Below, piece after piece: positions 36,782 through 44,150 of a stretch of 64,000 nucleotides of DNA (positions are counted from its first letter, which is position 1; each line of letters opens with the position of its first letter). Where the stretch lies: contig SOET01000020.1 in assembly GCA_021646465.1 (NCBI GenBank), positions 1 through 64,000 on the forward strand, given 5' to 3'. Origin of the DNA: Candidatus Kuenenia hertensis (GTDB taxonomy: Bacteria > Planctomycetota > Brocadiia > Brocadiales > Brocadiaceae). The notes below the pieces were generated by a model. That model saw only the letters and a list, made by a program, of their open reading frames with translations, had not been told where the DNA came from and made no database searches. A program made the position numbers and the translations under genes.

Positions 36782-36970
36782 TATTCATCTGATTCAGCAT
36801 ACTATATATGGCTGTTTCATGTTTTTTATTTCAAGGGTTTTTCTTTAAAGAAAGGAGGTGTGGTAAATAAAACGAAATTTGTTATTTTGGGGAGGAGAAT
36901 TATTAGTAAGTTTAGGCGTATGATAGGATAACGGGAAATTCAGGCTATGTTATAAAGGAGAGAGGGCTAA

Positions 36971-37366
36971 ATGACAACAGCAGTATTAGAAATACCAAAT
37001 ACAAAAAATGTTATCAGCGAAGTAGAAAATGTGCAGTTAATAATTGAAGAAAAATTAAGGGCTTTTGATGAGGCAATTTTGAGGCATGATTTTTTGGAAA
37101 TAGATGGCGACATAGAAGGCAATACACCGGAAGAGCATTCTATAAAGATTATTAACCACCGGGCGGAATGCGCATATTCAATTAGTATCGATGCAGTTAT
37201 CAGACAGGATTTAGATTATGTAATAGAATCACTTGAAACGGGAAATACCACACGCCTCTATGGAATAACAAGAATCGTGGGGTATTACAGCCGTATATCA
37301 AATTGGAATAAATCCAAAATCAGCGAATTACATGACAGGCATACGGGAAGATATTCGGTGAGTTAG
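36971..37366 (+). CDS. small protein resembling the C-terminal tail of anaerobic ribonucleotide reductase
   Basis: A 131-residue protein. Its C-terminus, GITRIVGYYSRISNWNKSKI then SELHDRHTGRY, resembles the extreme C-terminus of class III ribonucleotide reductase (NrdD), where RxxGYxxRVxNWNxxK motifs occur near the glycyl radical. No radical-site glycine motif with zinc cysteines is present, so it is not an enzyme by itself. AAAGGAG precedes the ATG and a strong terminator follows 90 bp after the stop. It may be an accessory or allosteric partner; this is inference. Confidence 0.6.
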   Translation: MTTAVLEIPNTKNVISEVENVQLIIEEKLRAFDEAILRHDFLEIDGDIEGNTPEEHSIKIINHRAECAYSISIDAVIRQDLDYVIESLETGNTTRLYGITRIVGYYSRISNWNKSKISELHDRHTGRYSVS

Positions 37367-37455
37367 ACGCTTGCACAAACTCTCCGGACAGGAAGAAAAG
37401 CAGAAAATTTTTTTGTGCCAGTACGTTTTTCTTTTCAGATGTCTCATTTCTTTAA

Positions 37456-37498
37456 AACCATTGCAGCATAGCATCTCTATGCTGCAATGGTTTTTTTA
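37456..37498 (+). terminator. rho-independent terminator
   Basis: A perfect 14-bp stem (CCATTGCAGCATAG / CTATGCTGCAATGG) with a CATCT loop and seven T residues. It lies after the NrdD-tail-like gene and before the convergent usp gene. Confidence 0.9.
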
Positions 37499-37531
37499 CT
37501 TCCGGACCCGAATATATTGTTTATAATTTTA

Positions 37532-37984
37532 TTAAGTGTCTACTGAAGAAGGGATTCTCACCGTAAGTACAGGACATAGGGCTTTTCGCACAACCTTTTC
37601 TGCGACACTTCCCATCATAATATGAGAGAGCCCGCTCCTGCCATGAGTGCCTATTACAATAATATCCACATCCAGTTTTTTACCGGCATTAACAATTTCG
37701 TTGAAAGGTATTCCGTTTTCAACGATTGTTTCCACTTCCAGCAAGTCCGTTGTGCCCTCCGGAACACTTTTTAACAGGTCGGCGTGAATTTTTGAAATAG
37801 CTGCGTCATCGGGTTTGTAAGGGCTAAATTTGTATATTTCCGTATCATATGCACGTGTATCGATCACATGCATAATATACAATTTTGCTTCATCCTTTAA
37901 TGCCAGAGAAGCTGCATATTTTAAAGCCAGGTAGGAACATTCGGAATGATCTACAGGACATAATATTTTTTTGAATTTTATCAT
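37532..37984 (-). CDS. universal stress protein (UspA family)
   Basis: A 150-residue single-domain Usp. It begins FKKILCPVDHSECSYLALKY and ends with the ATP-binding pattern GTHGRSGLSHIMMGSVAEKV, G-x2-G-x9-G(S/T), followed by CPVLTVR. This is the ATP-binding subclass. Usual role is stress survival. GGAG precedes the ATG. Confidence 0.92.
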   Translation of the reverse strand: MIKFKKILCPVDHSECSYLALKYAASLALKDEAKLYIMHVIDTRAYDTEIYKFSPYKPDDAAISKIHADLLKSVPEGTTDLLEVETIVENGIPFNEIVNAGKKLDVDIIVIGTHGRSGLSHIMMGSVAEKVVRKALCPVLTVRIPSSVDT

Positions 37985-38104
37985 ACAATCTCCTGCTCTA
38001 TTTGAAAAAAAGAATTACAAAAAAAAGTAAAATGATATATTACTCAGTACTTACTGCATTTATTGTCTCATTCTCAAAGGTTTTTCGTGTATAACCTCAT
38101 ACTC

Positions 38105-39115
38105 TTACACACCAACTCCGTCAATAACTGCACCACATTTTGAACACTTCGAATTGATAATATTATTTTCCATGATTTGATGCCCAAATCTTTTGACAAG
38201 CATTGTATTACATTGATAACAATACGTATTTTCCCCTCCCTCGCCGGGGACATTGCCTTCGTAAACATAACGCAGCCCGGTCTCCAATCCGATGGAGCGC
38301 GCTTTCCTGAGTGTTTCTACCGGAGTTGGAGGCGTATCAAGCAGTCTGTACCTGGGATAAAAACGGCTTACATGCCAGGGGGTTTCGGGTCCAACGTCCC
38401 GGATAAATCCGGCAATCTGTTTTAATTCTGATTCCGAGTCATTAATTCCCGGGATAATAAGGGTGGTTATTTCTATCCAGATGCCCAGTTCCTTATAAAA
38501 ACGAATACAATCGAGCACATGCTCAAGCCTCGCCCCGCAAAGTTTTTTATACGTCTCGTCAGAAAAACTTTTCAAATCGATATTTGCAGCATGAAGATAC
38601 GGCTGTATTGCTGATAATGCTTCATGCGTTATGTATCCATTCGTAACAAACACGTTCGCAATCGACCTGGAAGAGGCCAATTTCGCAATTTCATATGCGT
38701 ATTCAAAAAAAATAGTAGGTTCTGTATAGGTATAGGCAATGCTTTTGCAATTGTAATCAAGGGCGTCTTCAACAATCTTTTCCGGCGCCACATCCTTACC
38801 GTTTATTTGATCAAAATCTTTGGGAAGTTGCGATATCTCATAATTCTGACAATTTAGACATCTAAAGTTACATCCGGCTGTTGCGACAGAGAAAGAAGTT
38901 GTTCCCGGATAGAAGTGAAAGAAAGGTTTTTTTTCTATAGGGTCTATGTTTTCTGAAATAAGTTTTCTATATACGAGAGAATATAACGTTCCCCCGATGT
39001 TCTGCCTGACATGGCAAATACCTTTCTTGCCGTCATTAATCACGCATGTATGATTGCAGAGGTGGCATTTGACTTTGCCATTTTCAAGTTTTTCATAAAA
39101 CATAGCTTCTTGCAT
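38105..39115 (-). CDS. amrS: AmmeMemoRadiSam system radical SAM enzyme
   Basis: A 336-residue radical SAM protein. An N-terminal cysteine region (CHLCNHTCVINDGKKGICHV) precedes the cluster motif ATAGCNFRCLNCQNYEIS. YTYTEPTIFFEYAYEIA and LKSFSDETYKKLCGARLEHV are typical of AmrS/PflA-like enzymes. The C-terminus adds zinc-ribbon-like pairs (CYQC and CSKC). The Memo and AMMECR1 partner domains are not encoded beside it. The reaction is unknown. Confidence 0.85.
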   Translation of the reverse strand: MQEAMFYEKLENGKVKCHLCNHTCVINDGKKGICHVRQNIGGTLYSLVYRKLISENIDPIEKKPFFHFYPGTTSFSVATAGCNFRCLNCQNYEISQLPKDFDQINGKDVAPEKIVEDALDYNCKSIAYTYTEPTIFFEYAYEIAKLASSRSIANVFVTNGYITHEALSAIQPYLHAANIDLKSFSDETYKKLCGARLEHVLDCIRFYKELGIWIEITTLIIPGINDSESELKQIAGFIRDVGPETPWHVSRFYPRYRLLDTPPTPVETLRKARSIGLETGLRYVYEGNVPGEGGENTYCYQCNTMLVKRFGHQIMENNIINSKCSKCGAVIDGVGV

Positions 39116-39560
39116 TTTCTACCGGTATCTCCAGCTTTTTAATATGGAATAATAACCATACAATATGACAAAAGCATCGCTTCGGTCGTCTGTATCATAT
39201 CTTCCAAATTATAAAAAAGTAACAGTATAGTATTCTGAAAAATAACTTCATCTGCTCGCTCCCAAACTCCAGTTTGGGAGCGTAAATGGACGCGAAACTG
39301 AGTTTCTCATTAAAATTGTGTACCCAAACTGGAGTTTGGGTACAAGCAGGAAAACAACGTTTTGAGCATATGCATCGTACATTCCACAGTGAAAAAAATT
39401 CTGCTAAATTATTTTTTTTTGCTCCGATAATAGTAAAAGTTAATCCTGCAGTTGATTCGTTTAATAAGTATAACAGAATTCCTGTAATGATATGAAGATA
39501 AAATTGTACACAACATATACAATGCAAAACTGTCTTGCAAAAATTTAATTAAATAATTAT
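39116..39560. repeat. intergenic region with two palindromic repeats
   Basis: No gene is supported. Palindromes sharing the CCCAAACT(CC/GG)AGTTTGGG core lie at 39257-39282 (flanked by CGCT/AGCG) and 39320-39343 (flanked by GTA/TAC). The same core occurs in the three MITE copies of the window, but here no MITE ends are seen. Confidence 0.6.
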
Positions 39561-39588
39561 TTGACATTTGTTTTATTTGTGATATAGT
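39561..39588 (+). promoter_or_regulatory. sigma70-like promoter of the riboswitch-pseudopilin unit
   Basis: TTGACA at 39561-39566 and TATAGT at 39583-39588, 16-bp spacer. Transcription would start near 39595, just before the riboswitch. Confidence 0.65.
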
Positions 39589-39612
39589 ACCGCTGAATTT
39601 TCAATAGTTTGA

Positions 39613-39687
39613 AAAAGGCAAACCAATCGTGAGGTTGGGACGCAAAGCCATGGGTCTTCAAAATAAATGAAGATTGCCAGGTTGCCA
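39613..39687 (+). ncRNA. c-di-GMP-I (GEMM-I) riboswitch aptamer
   Basis: All landmark elements of the GEMM-I class are in order. GGCAAACC lies at 39617-39624. AATC-GTGA-GGTT is a hairpin with a GNRA tetraloop. The invariant GGGACGCAAAGCC core is at 39637-39649. A second hairpin has arms GGGTCTTC and GAAGATTGCC. The tetraloop-receptor and closing strand GCCAGGTTGCC is at 39676-39686, and pairs with GGCAAACC. It binds the second messenger cyclic di-GMP. The downstream leader and terminator, then two pseudopilin genes, indicate control of surface-structure expression. Confidence 0.93.
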
Positions 39688-40029
39688 AATTGGGCTGTTA
39701 GCGCTTTGTTAAGGTTATAGAAATTTTCGGGTCAATAAACTAAAAAAATTAAGCTTTAATAAATTAAAAAGCTTAAAGTTTTTATGACTTACAGAAAATT
39801 ATTAAGAATTTTTAACAAAGCATTCCTGGTGAAAAAAACAAAAAAGACCCAAGCCTTTGCGTTAAGCTGGCTTTGGGTCTTTTTTTTTGGATAAAGGAGG
39901 GTAATAAAAAAATTGGGAAATGGGCTAACGTATTTTTTACACTAATAAGAGAGGAGTTAAGTTTAAGAATCGATACGGTTTATTTTGTAACGGTATTACG
40001 TAAATAGTTTTTTTTAATGGGAGATTGAG
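39688..40029 (+). promoter_or_regulatory. structured leader / expression platform
   Basis: Between aptamer and first gene lie about 340 nt with strong pairing. GCTTTGTTAA (39703-39712) is exactly complementary to TTAACAAAGC (39812-39821). Inside it a hairpin forms from AAGCTTTAAT...AAAAGCTT near 39751-39774. Next comes the terminator at 39841-39888. A further 140 nt of AT-rich leader precedes the ATG, with GGGAGA as ribosome site. This is longer than a simple riboswitch platform and could hold alternative folds. Confidence 0.55.
39841..39888 (+). terminator. rho-independent terminator in the riboswitch leader
   Basis: AAAGACCCAAGCC pairs with GGCTTTGGGTCTT (one bulged A), followed by nine T residues. 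It lies 155 nt after the aptamer and 140 nt before the first pseudopilin gene, so read-through must be regulated if the gene is expressed from the riboswitch promoter. Confidence 0.88.
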
Positions 40030-40671
40030 ATGTTAAAATTTAAAAAATGGAGCAATGCTGGTTTTACTCTGATTGAGTTGCTGGTAGTGATTGCCATTAT
40101 CGGTATTCTTGCCGGTATATTGCTGCCGGTGCTGGGAAAAGCGCGGGAATCGGCGCGTAAAACGCAATGCGCTTCAAATTTAAAACAGATTGGGTTGGCG
40201 CTTAATATGTTTGCCAATGATCAGGATGAGGCGTTTCCCTCGGCTGCATCTTTAGATGTTGATGCAATGCAATCTCTAGGACAATTGTATAATAAATATA
40301 TTTCAGACAGAAAGATTTTTCGTTGCCCAAGTGATAGCGACGTGACAGAAGAAGATAATTTAGATTTACAAGAAAAAAATACAATTACAACTGCAAACGA
40401 TACATTTACTATTGCCAGCTGTAGTTATGGTTACGACCATAATCACACGGCGGCGGATGATCCTGGTGTGGCTTTGGCAGCGGACGCAAAGGGAACCTCT
40501 ACAAGTGGTCTTTCTAGTAATCATAATGAAACCGGGCAAAATGTGCTTTACCTGGATGGTCACGTGGAATGGAAAGGCACAACAACATGCGGATATTATA
40601 ATGGTTCAACGTGGGATAATATTTATGCCAATAACGGGTTAACAGGCACTGATACTTACATTGCTCAGTAA
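40030..40671 (+). CDS. type II secretion/type IV pilus-like pseudopilin, H-x-DG type
   Basis: A 213-residue prepilin-like protein. A short basic leader ends at Gly11, and the mature part begins [20 protein letters not shown] with Glu at position 5, the prepilin peptidase signature. [20 protein letters not shown] is the planctomycete-type continuation. Near the C-terminus [19 protein letters not shown] carries the H-x(10)-DG motif of this family. It lies downstream of a c-di-GMP riboswitch and terminator, and is followed by a terminator and a paralogue. Confidence 0.9.
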   Translation: MLKFKKWSNAGFTLIELLVVIAIIGILAGILLPVLGKARESARKTQCASNLKQIGLALNMFANDQDEAFPSAASLDVDAMQSLGQLYNKYISDRKIFRCPSDSDVTEEDNLDLQEKNTITTANDTFTIASCSYGYDHNHTAADDPGVALAADAKGTSTSGLSSNHNETGQNVLYLDGHVEWKGTTTCGYYNGSTWDNIYANNGLTGTDTYIAQ

Positions 40672-40698
40672 GTTGAAATCTTCAAAATAGTATTACTT

Positions 40699-40739
40699 TA
40701 AAAAGGGTGATATTCAAAAGGGATATTGCCCTTTTTTTA
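40699..40739 (+). terminator. probable terminator between the two pseudopilin genes
   Basis: AAAAAGGGTGATATT and GATATTGCCCTTTTTTT can pair with G-U and one mismatch around a short loop, ending in seven T residues. It may make the downstream paralogue subordinate in expression. Confidence 0.6.
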
Positions 40740-40819
40740 TTACTTGTTCAATGGAGAGTGTCAATTATAAATTATGATCAGTATTTATAATTAACCTTCA
40801 CCTTTATGAGGTATTTACC

Positions 40820-41446
40820 ATGTGTAAGTTAAAGAAATGGAGGATTTCTGGTTTTACATTGATAGAATTATTGGTAGTAATTGCGATAATTGGTATTCTT
40901 GTATCCCTTCTTTTGCCGGTTTTAGCAAAGGCACGAGAATCATCACGCAGAACACATTGTGCGTCAAATTTGAAGCATATTGGCCTTGCGCTCAGAATGT
41001 ATGCCAACGATCAGGATGATGCGCTTCCTGCCGGAGGCAGCACGGGAATGGAATCGCTTGGTACGTTATATAATAAATATATAAGCGATAGAAAAGTTTT
41101 TCGTTGTCCAAGCGATAGCGGCGTTAACGAGGCAAATAATCTGAATCTTACAGCCGTCTCCGATATTTTAACTCCAAATACGTCATTTACCATTGCTGGT
41201 TGCAGTTACGGATATGATGACACCCATACATTAAAAGATGATTCGGGGGTAATACTGGCAGCAGATGCTCAGGGAACAAGTACCGCTAATTCAGATAATC
41301 ATAACCTGGCAGGACAAAATATCCTTTATCTGGACGGCCATGTGGAGTGGAAAGGCACTACCACATGTGGTTATTACAATGGATCAGCGTATGATGATAT
41401 TTACTCGGGTACAGGAAATGGAACTGACACTTACATAGCGCAATAA
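40820..41446 (+). CDS. pseudopilin paralogue, H-x-DG type
   Basis: A 208-residue tandem paralogue of the preceding gene. Leader cleavage is after Gly11 in [11 protein letters not shown], then [20 protein letters not shown]. It shares [56 protein letters not shown] and a common C-terminal GTDTYIAQ. Divergence is mainly in the central loop and just after the helix. GAGG lies upstream. The pair probably arose by local duplication. Confidence 0.9.
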   Translation: MCKLKKWRISGFTLIELLVVIAIIGILVSLLLPVLAKARESSRRTHCASNLKHIGLALRMYANDQDDALPAGGSTGMESLGTLYNKYISDRKVFRCPSDSGVNEANNLNLTAVSDILTPNTSFTIAGCSYGYDDTHTLKDDSGVILAADAQGTSTANSDNHNLAGQNILYLDGHVEWKGTTTCGYYNGSAYDDIYSGTGNGTDTYIAQ

Positions 41447-41540
41447 ATTTTCAATTTTTTAGATAAAAAAAGTAACTCCCCCTATTCAGTGTAAATATTA
41501 CACGGCTCGTTCCCAAACTCCAGTTTGGGAATGCATTTGT

Positions 41541-41570
41541 TGTAGAGACGCATTGCTATGCGTCTCTACA
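41541..41570. repeat. 30-bp palindrome, copy 2
   Basis: Same TGTAGAGACGCATTG palindrome as at 9461-9490, with one central mismatch. It replaces a short segment present in MITE copy B, so it appears to have been inserted into the element. Confidence 0.75.
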
Positions 41571-41700
41571 AGTCTCGCCTGTTTGTTGACAGATAGGGAA
41601 TAAAATCACTGAATTCAGACAGTTTGTAATTTTAATAATTTGTTAAATCAAACCCACACTGGAAACAAAGTTTCCACTACAGTTGCGTTCCCAAACTGGA

Positions 41701-41850
41701 CAGGCTGGGTCAAATGAACCTTCTTGCCTTAAAAGTAGGGAACAACCTTTAAAAATTGCCCGTTTTGTCCCAAATTTATCGCCTGATTCCCATTAAAGTG
41801 GGGTATAAAAACAGCAAAATAGGGTAAAACTGCTCATTTGACCCAGTCTG
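41701..41850. mobile_element. 150-bp element nested in MITE copy A
   Basis: Its ends CAGGCTGGGTCAAATGA (41701) and TCATTTGACCCAGTCTG (to 41850) are inverted repeats. It interrupts the GTTCCCAAACTGG|AGTTTGGGAACG palindrome that is whole in copy B. One end also occurs at 124-140. It encodes nothing. Confidence 0.7.
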
Positions 41851-41917
41851 GGAGTTTGGGAACGAGTTGCGCTCTGCGCTCCGGTAGATTAATAAATTAC
41901 GCTGAATAGATAATAAG

Positions 41918-41960
41918 AAAAAAAGGAGTAATATTCTTTTTGAATATTACTCCCTTTTTT
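41918..41960. terminator. bidirectional hairpin terminator
   Basis: GGAGTAATATTC and GAATATTACTCC form a 12-bp stem around TTTTT, with a run of A residues before and seven T residues after. It could end transcription from both directions. Confidence 0.8.
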
Positions 41961-42031
41961 TGTTATATATAGAGAAAATAATTTTAAAGTATCGAATTTA
42001 TGAAAAAATTACCTCAGAGAAAGGAGAAACC

Positions 42032-42430
42032 GTGATACTCAATCCTGAAAAACATTTAAAAGATGCGAAACAGAGATTTTATAATTATTTAGAGGAAGAT
42101 GTTATACTTTGGTTTAATGAAAGAGGGATAAAGGTCAAACCCGATGAGATCGAATTTATTTACGGAGACCGGGAATATTTTGTTTCTCATGGATACACCG
42201 AAGGCTATTTTGCTGAATATTCAACTAAAGGATGGAATAAGGTACAGGAAAATGAATTATCAGCGGAAGGATTACAAGAATTAAGAAAATCAGGGGAGTT
42301 GATCTGGCCAAATGTGTGGTATGCAGTCCGGCTCAAGGAAATAGATGAAATACTTCCGCTGGAAACCGGCGCAATTGAAGAAGCAATTTTAAGCGGCGGA
42401 ATTCCAGAAAAATACCGGGTGAAACATTGA
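42032..42430 (+). CDS. hypothetical protein
   Basis: A 132-residue acidic cytoplasmic protein with no recognised domain. The GTG at 42032 is chosen because AAAGGAG lies six bases upstream; the frame extends to a TTG inside the terminator hairpin, which is unlikely to be translated. Visible pieces are AKQRFYNYLEEDVILWFNER, EFIYGDREYFVSHGYTEGYF and IEEAILSGGIPEKYRVKH. Confidence 0.65.
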   Translation: MILNPEKHLKDAKQRFYNYLEEDVILWFNERGIKVKPDEIEFIYGDREYFVSHGYTEGYFAEYSTKGWNKVQENELSAEGLQELRKSGELIWPNVWYAVRLKEIDEILPLETGAIEEAILSGGIPEKYRVKH

Positions 42431-42441
42431 CGAAAAATAAT

Positions 42442-42816
42442 TTACTCGGGAATCAGGGGTTTTATAAATTGTGAAATGATATACCTGTTGTCAGCAAGTT
42501 TTCGATAGAGAGCAAACAAAACTGATTTCATAACTGGCAATTTGAATAATACACTCAATATTCTATAGCCCTTTAAACGACTAATAATCTCGGGTATTAC
42601 TTCGTCTCCTGTTAATGTTTTTCCATCAGAAAATACCAATTGCAGAGATTGTAAGCATCTTTCTTCTTCCATCCAGGGGAAACGAAGTTTTCGTTCCTCA
42701 GACTGGCATGGAATAAATTCAAAGATGTCTTTTTTAATTGCATGCAATTCAATCCATTTCATACTTCCACGACACAAACTACATCTGTTATCATAGATAA
42801 GCACAACCTTCTTCAT
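42442..42816 (-). CDS. DCC-family thiol-disulfide oxidoreductase (DUF393)
   Basis: A 124-residue thioredoxin-fold-like protein. The N-terminal YDNRCSLCRGSMKWIELHA carries the DxxCxxC signature of the DCC family, followed by FEFIPCQSEERKLRFPW and LTGDEVIPEIISRL. The partner thiol protein is unknown. Convergent with the preceding gene. Confidence 0.85.
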   Translation of the reverse strand: MKKVVLIYDNRCSLCRGSMKWIELHAIKKDIFEFIPCQSEERKLRFPWMEEERCLQSLQLVFSDGKTLTGDEVIPEIISRLKGYRILSVLFKLPVMKSVLFALYRKLADNRYIISQFIKPLIPE

Positions 42817-42855
42817 TGCTGGTATTTAAAACATTATTGTGAATCATTAATGTCT

Positions 42856-43383
42856 TTATTTAATCTCAATCTCGCATAATTTAATGCCGGATAAATTTGA
42901 AATGTCTCTCACCGGTAAACTTCCGTCATAGATGCTTTCTAAAATTGCATTGCCATTATTATAAATGGTGACGGGGACATTGTTAATATTTCTCTGGAGA
43001 AAAAATTTATAATGAAACTTTGTTCGGTCTCCGGAGTTTCTCTCGATAACAGCGACAATTCTGTTGTTTCCCTTTTTTAATTTATCTGATGCATCACAAA
43101 AACCTTTTCTCTCAAATCTTTCAGCCTTTTTTGTATCTACAAAAACCAATGCTACTTTGTCTCCTTCCGTTATTTCCGCAAGTTCAAACCCCAGTCCTTC
43201 CAACCCATCCGCAACCACTATTTTTAAAGGAACCGTATGGGTGATCCTCTTCGTATCATCCCATGCATTGGGATTGTTTAAGAAATAATCTGCAATCTTT
43301 TCACGTGCATAACTTTCATTATTATCAGAAAGAAAAAGTATCATGGTAACTATAAATAAAACATGTTTTTTTTGAAACTTCAT
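42856..43383 (-). CDS. secreted protein of unknown function
   Basis: A 175-residue protein with a signal peptide (basic start, core HVLFIVTMILFL, likely cleavage after YA at about 26). The mature part is mixed alpha/beta with no recognised domain (TVPLKIVVADGLEGLGFELA, KKGNNRIVAVIERNSGDRTK). It lies 10 bp downstream of nadD on the same strand. Confidence 0.65.
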   Translation of the reverse strand: MKFQKKHVLFIVTMILFLSDNNESYAREKIADYFLNNPNAWDDTKRITHTVPLKIVVADGLEGLGFELAEITEGDKVALVFVDTKKAERFERKGFCDASDKLKKGNNRIVAVIERNSGDRTKFHYKFFLQRNINNVPVTIYNNGNAILESIYDGSLPVRDISNLSGIKLCEIEIK

Positions 43384-43393
43384 ACTTGCTGTT

Positions 43394-44008
43394 TTACCTC
43401 TTTAAATAAAGTGACTGTGTTCTGATATAATCTTCCACACACGTGGGTACTAAATATTTTATACTTAATCCTTTATTTAATTTTTCCCTTATTTCCGTTG
43501 AAGATATGCCTATAGAAGGAATTTGTACCATTAATTTTTCAATTTCTTCCTTTCTTTCACTGCAAATAGCACTTTTCTTTACGATATCATTATTCATTGC
43601 TATCGGGAATCTATTGACCACTATAAAATGGCACATTTGTGAAAGGACAGCGATATCCTTCCAGGTGTCAATTTCATTTATCATATCTGTACCCAGAATA
43701 AGGAATAAATTATGCTCTTTTCCTAATTCCTCACTGAGAGTTTTAATTGTATCGATGGTGTATGATTTTCCTGACCGCTTTATTTCGATGTCAGACACAT
43801 CAAAATGTTCGTTATCACAGATTGCTAGTTTTACCATTTCATACCGATGAACCGCGGCGATCAAACCGCTTGATTTCTTATGTGGAGAAATTCCTGTGGG
43901 CATAAATAATATTTTAGATAAATTTCGCTGCTGAAATACTTCTTCTGCAACTATTAAATGTCCGATATGAATCGGATTAAATGAACCGCCAAATATACCA
44001 ATATCCAT
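43394..44008 (-). CDS. nadD: nicotinate-nucleotide adenylyltransferase
   Basis: A 204-residue NadD of NAD biosynthesis. The nucleotidyltransferase motif GIFGGSFNPIHIGHLIVAEE is at the start, MPTGISPHKKS and LILGTDMINEIDTW in the middle, and GISSTEIREKL near the end. The length is normal. Confidence 0.95.
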   Translation of the reverse strand: MDIGIFGGSFNPIHIGHLIVAEEVFQQRNLSKILFMPTGISPHKKSSGLIAAVHRYEMVKLAICDNEHFDVSDIEIKRSGKSYTIDTIKTLSEELGKEHNLFLILGTDMINEIDTWKDIAVLSQMCHFIVVNRFPIAMNNDIVKKSAICSERKEEIEKLMVQIPSIGISSTEIREKLNKGLSIKYLVPTCVEDYIRTQSLYLKR

Positions 44009-44150
44009 TATGTGTTTTTATCTTGATATTTACAGTGTTTCAATGGTAAAAGTTTTATATTATATAACAAATTAAATAATAGAACTATAGCAATTATTTC
44101 TCAAGCATGAAAGAGCATTACTATTTTTAGGAACAAAGGGACATACTTAA

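Larger units (their letters stand above)
36630..36970. other. regulatory spacer before the NrdD-tail-like gene
   Basis: AT-rich, without a supported gene. It contains an 18-bp palindrome, a promoter and two purine-rich ribosome-site-like stretches (GGAGG at 36854, GGGGAGGAG near 36889). A short GTG frame at 36860 sits one base after GGAGG, too close for initiation. Confidence 0.5.
41472..41915 (+). mobile_element. IS66-type MITE, copy A (with nested insertion)
   Basis: Ends TATTCAGTGTAAATATTACA (left) and ...AAATTACGCTGAATAG (right) are inverted repeats shared with copies B and C. Internal sequence from 41501 to 41698 matches copy B in reverse orientation almost base for base (GACAGATAGGGAATAAAATC, TTTTAATAATTTGTTAAATC). 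It differs by a 30-bp palindrome at 41541-41570 and a 150-bp element at 41701-41850. No protein is encoded. The extreme ends are degenerate and no clear target duplication is visible. Confidence 0.75.
41447..42031. other. non-coding region filled by a MITE and a terminator
   Basis: Holds MITE copy A (about 41472-41915) with its nested element, then the hairpin terminator at 41920-41958. An AAAGGAG site for the next gene lies at 42020-42026. No gene is seen. Confidence 0.6.

Noticed and set aside
36860-36931. Short GTG-started leader peptide before the NrdD-tail-like gene
   Set aside because: The GGAGG site ends one base before the GTG, too close for initiation, and no regulatory residue pattern is seen.
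39703-39890. Group I intron or ribozyme after the riboswitch
   Set aside because: The length is too short for a group I intron and no catalytic-core motifs were recognised; only simple hairpins and a terminator are supported.
41960-42031. Longer start for the hypothetical protein at 42032
   Set aside because: The TTG at 41960 lies in the T-run of a terminator hairpin and lacks a ribosome site; the GTG at 42032 has AAAGGAG.
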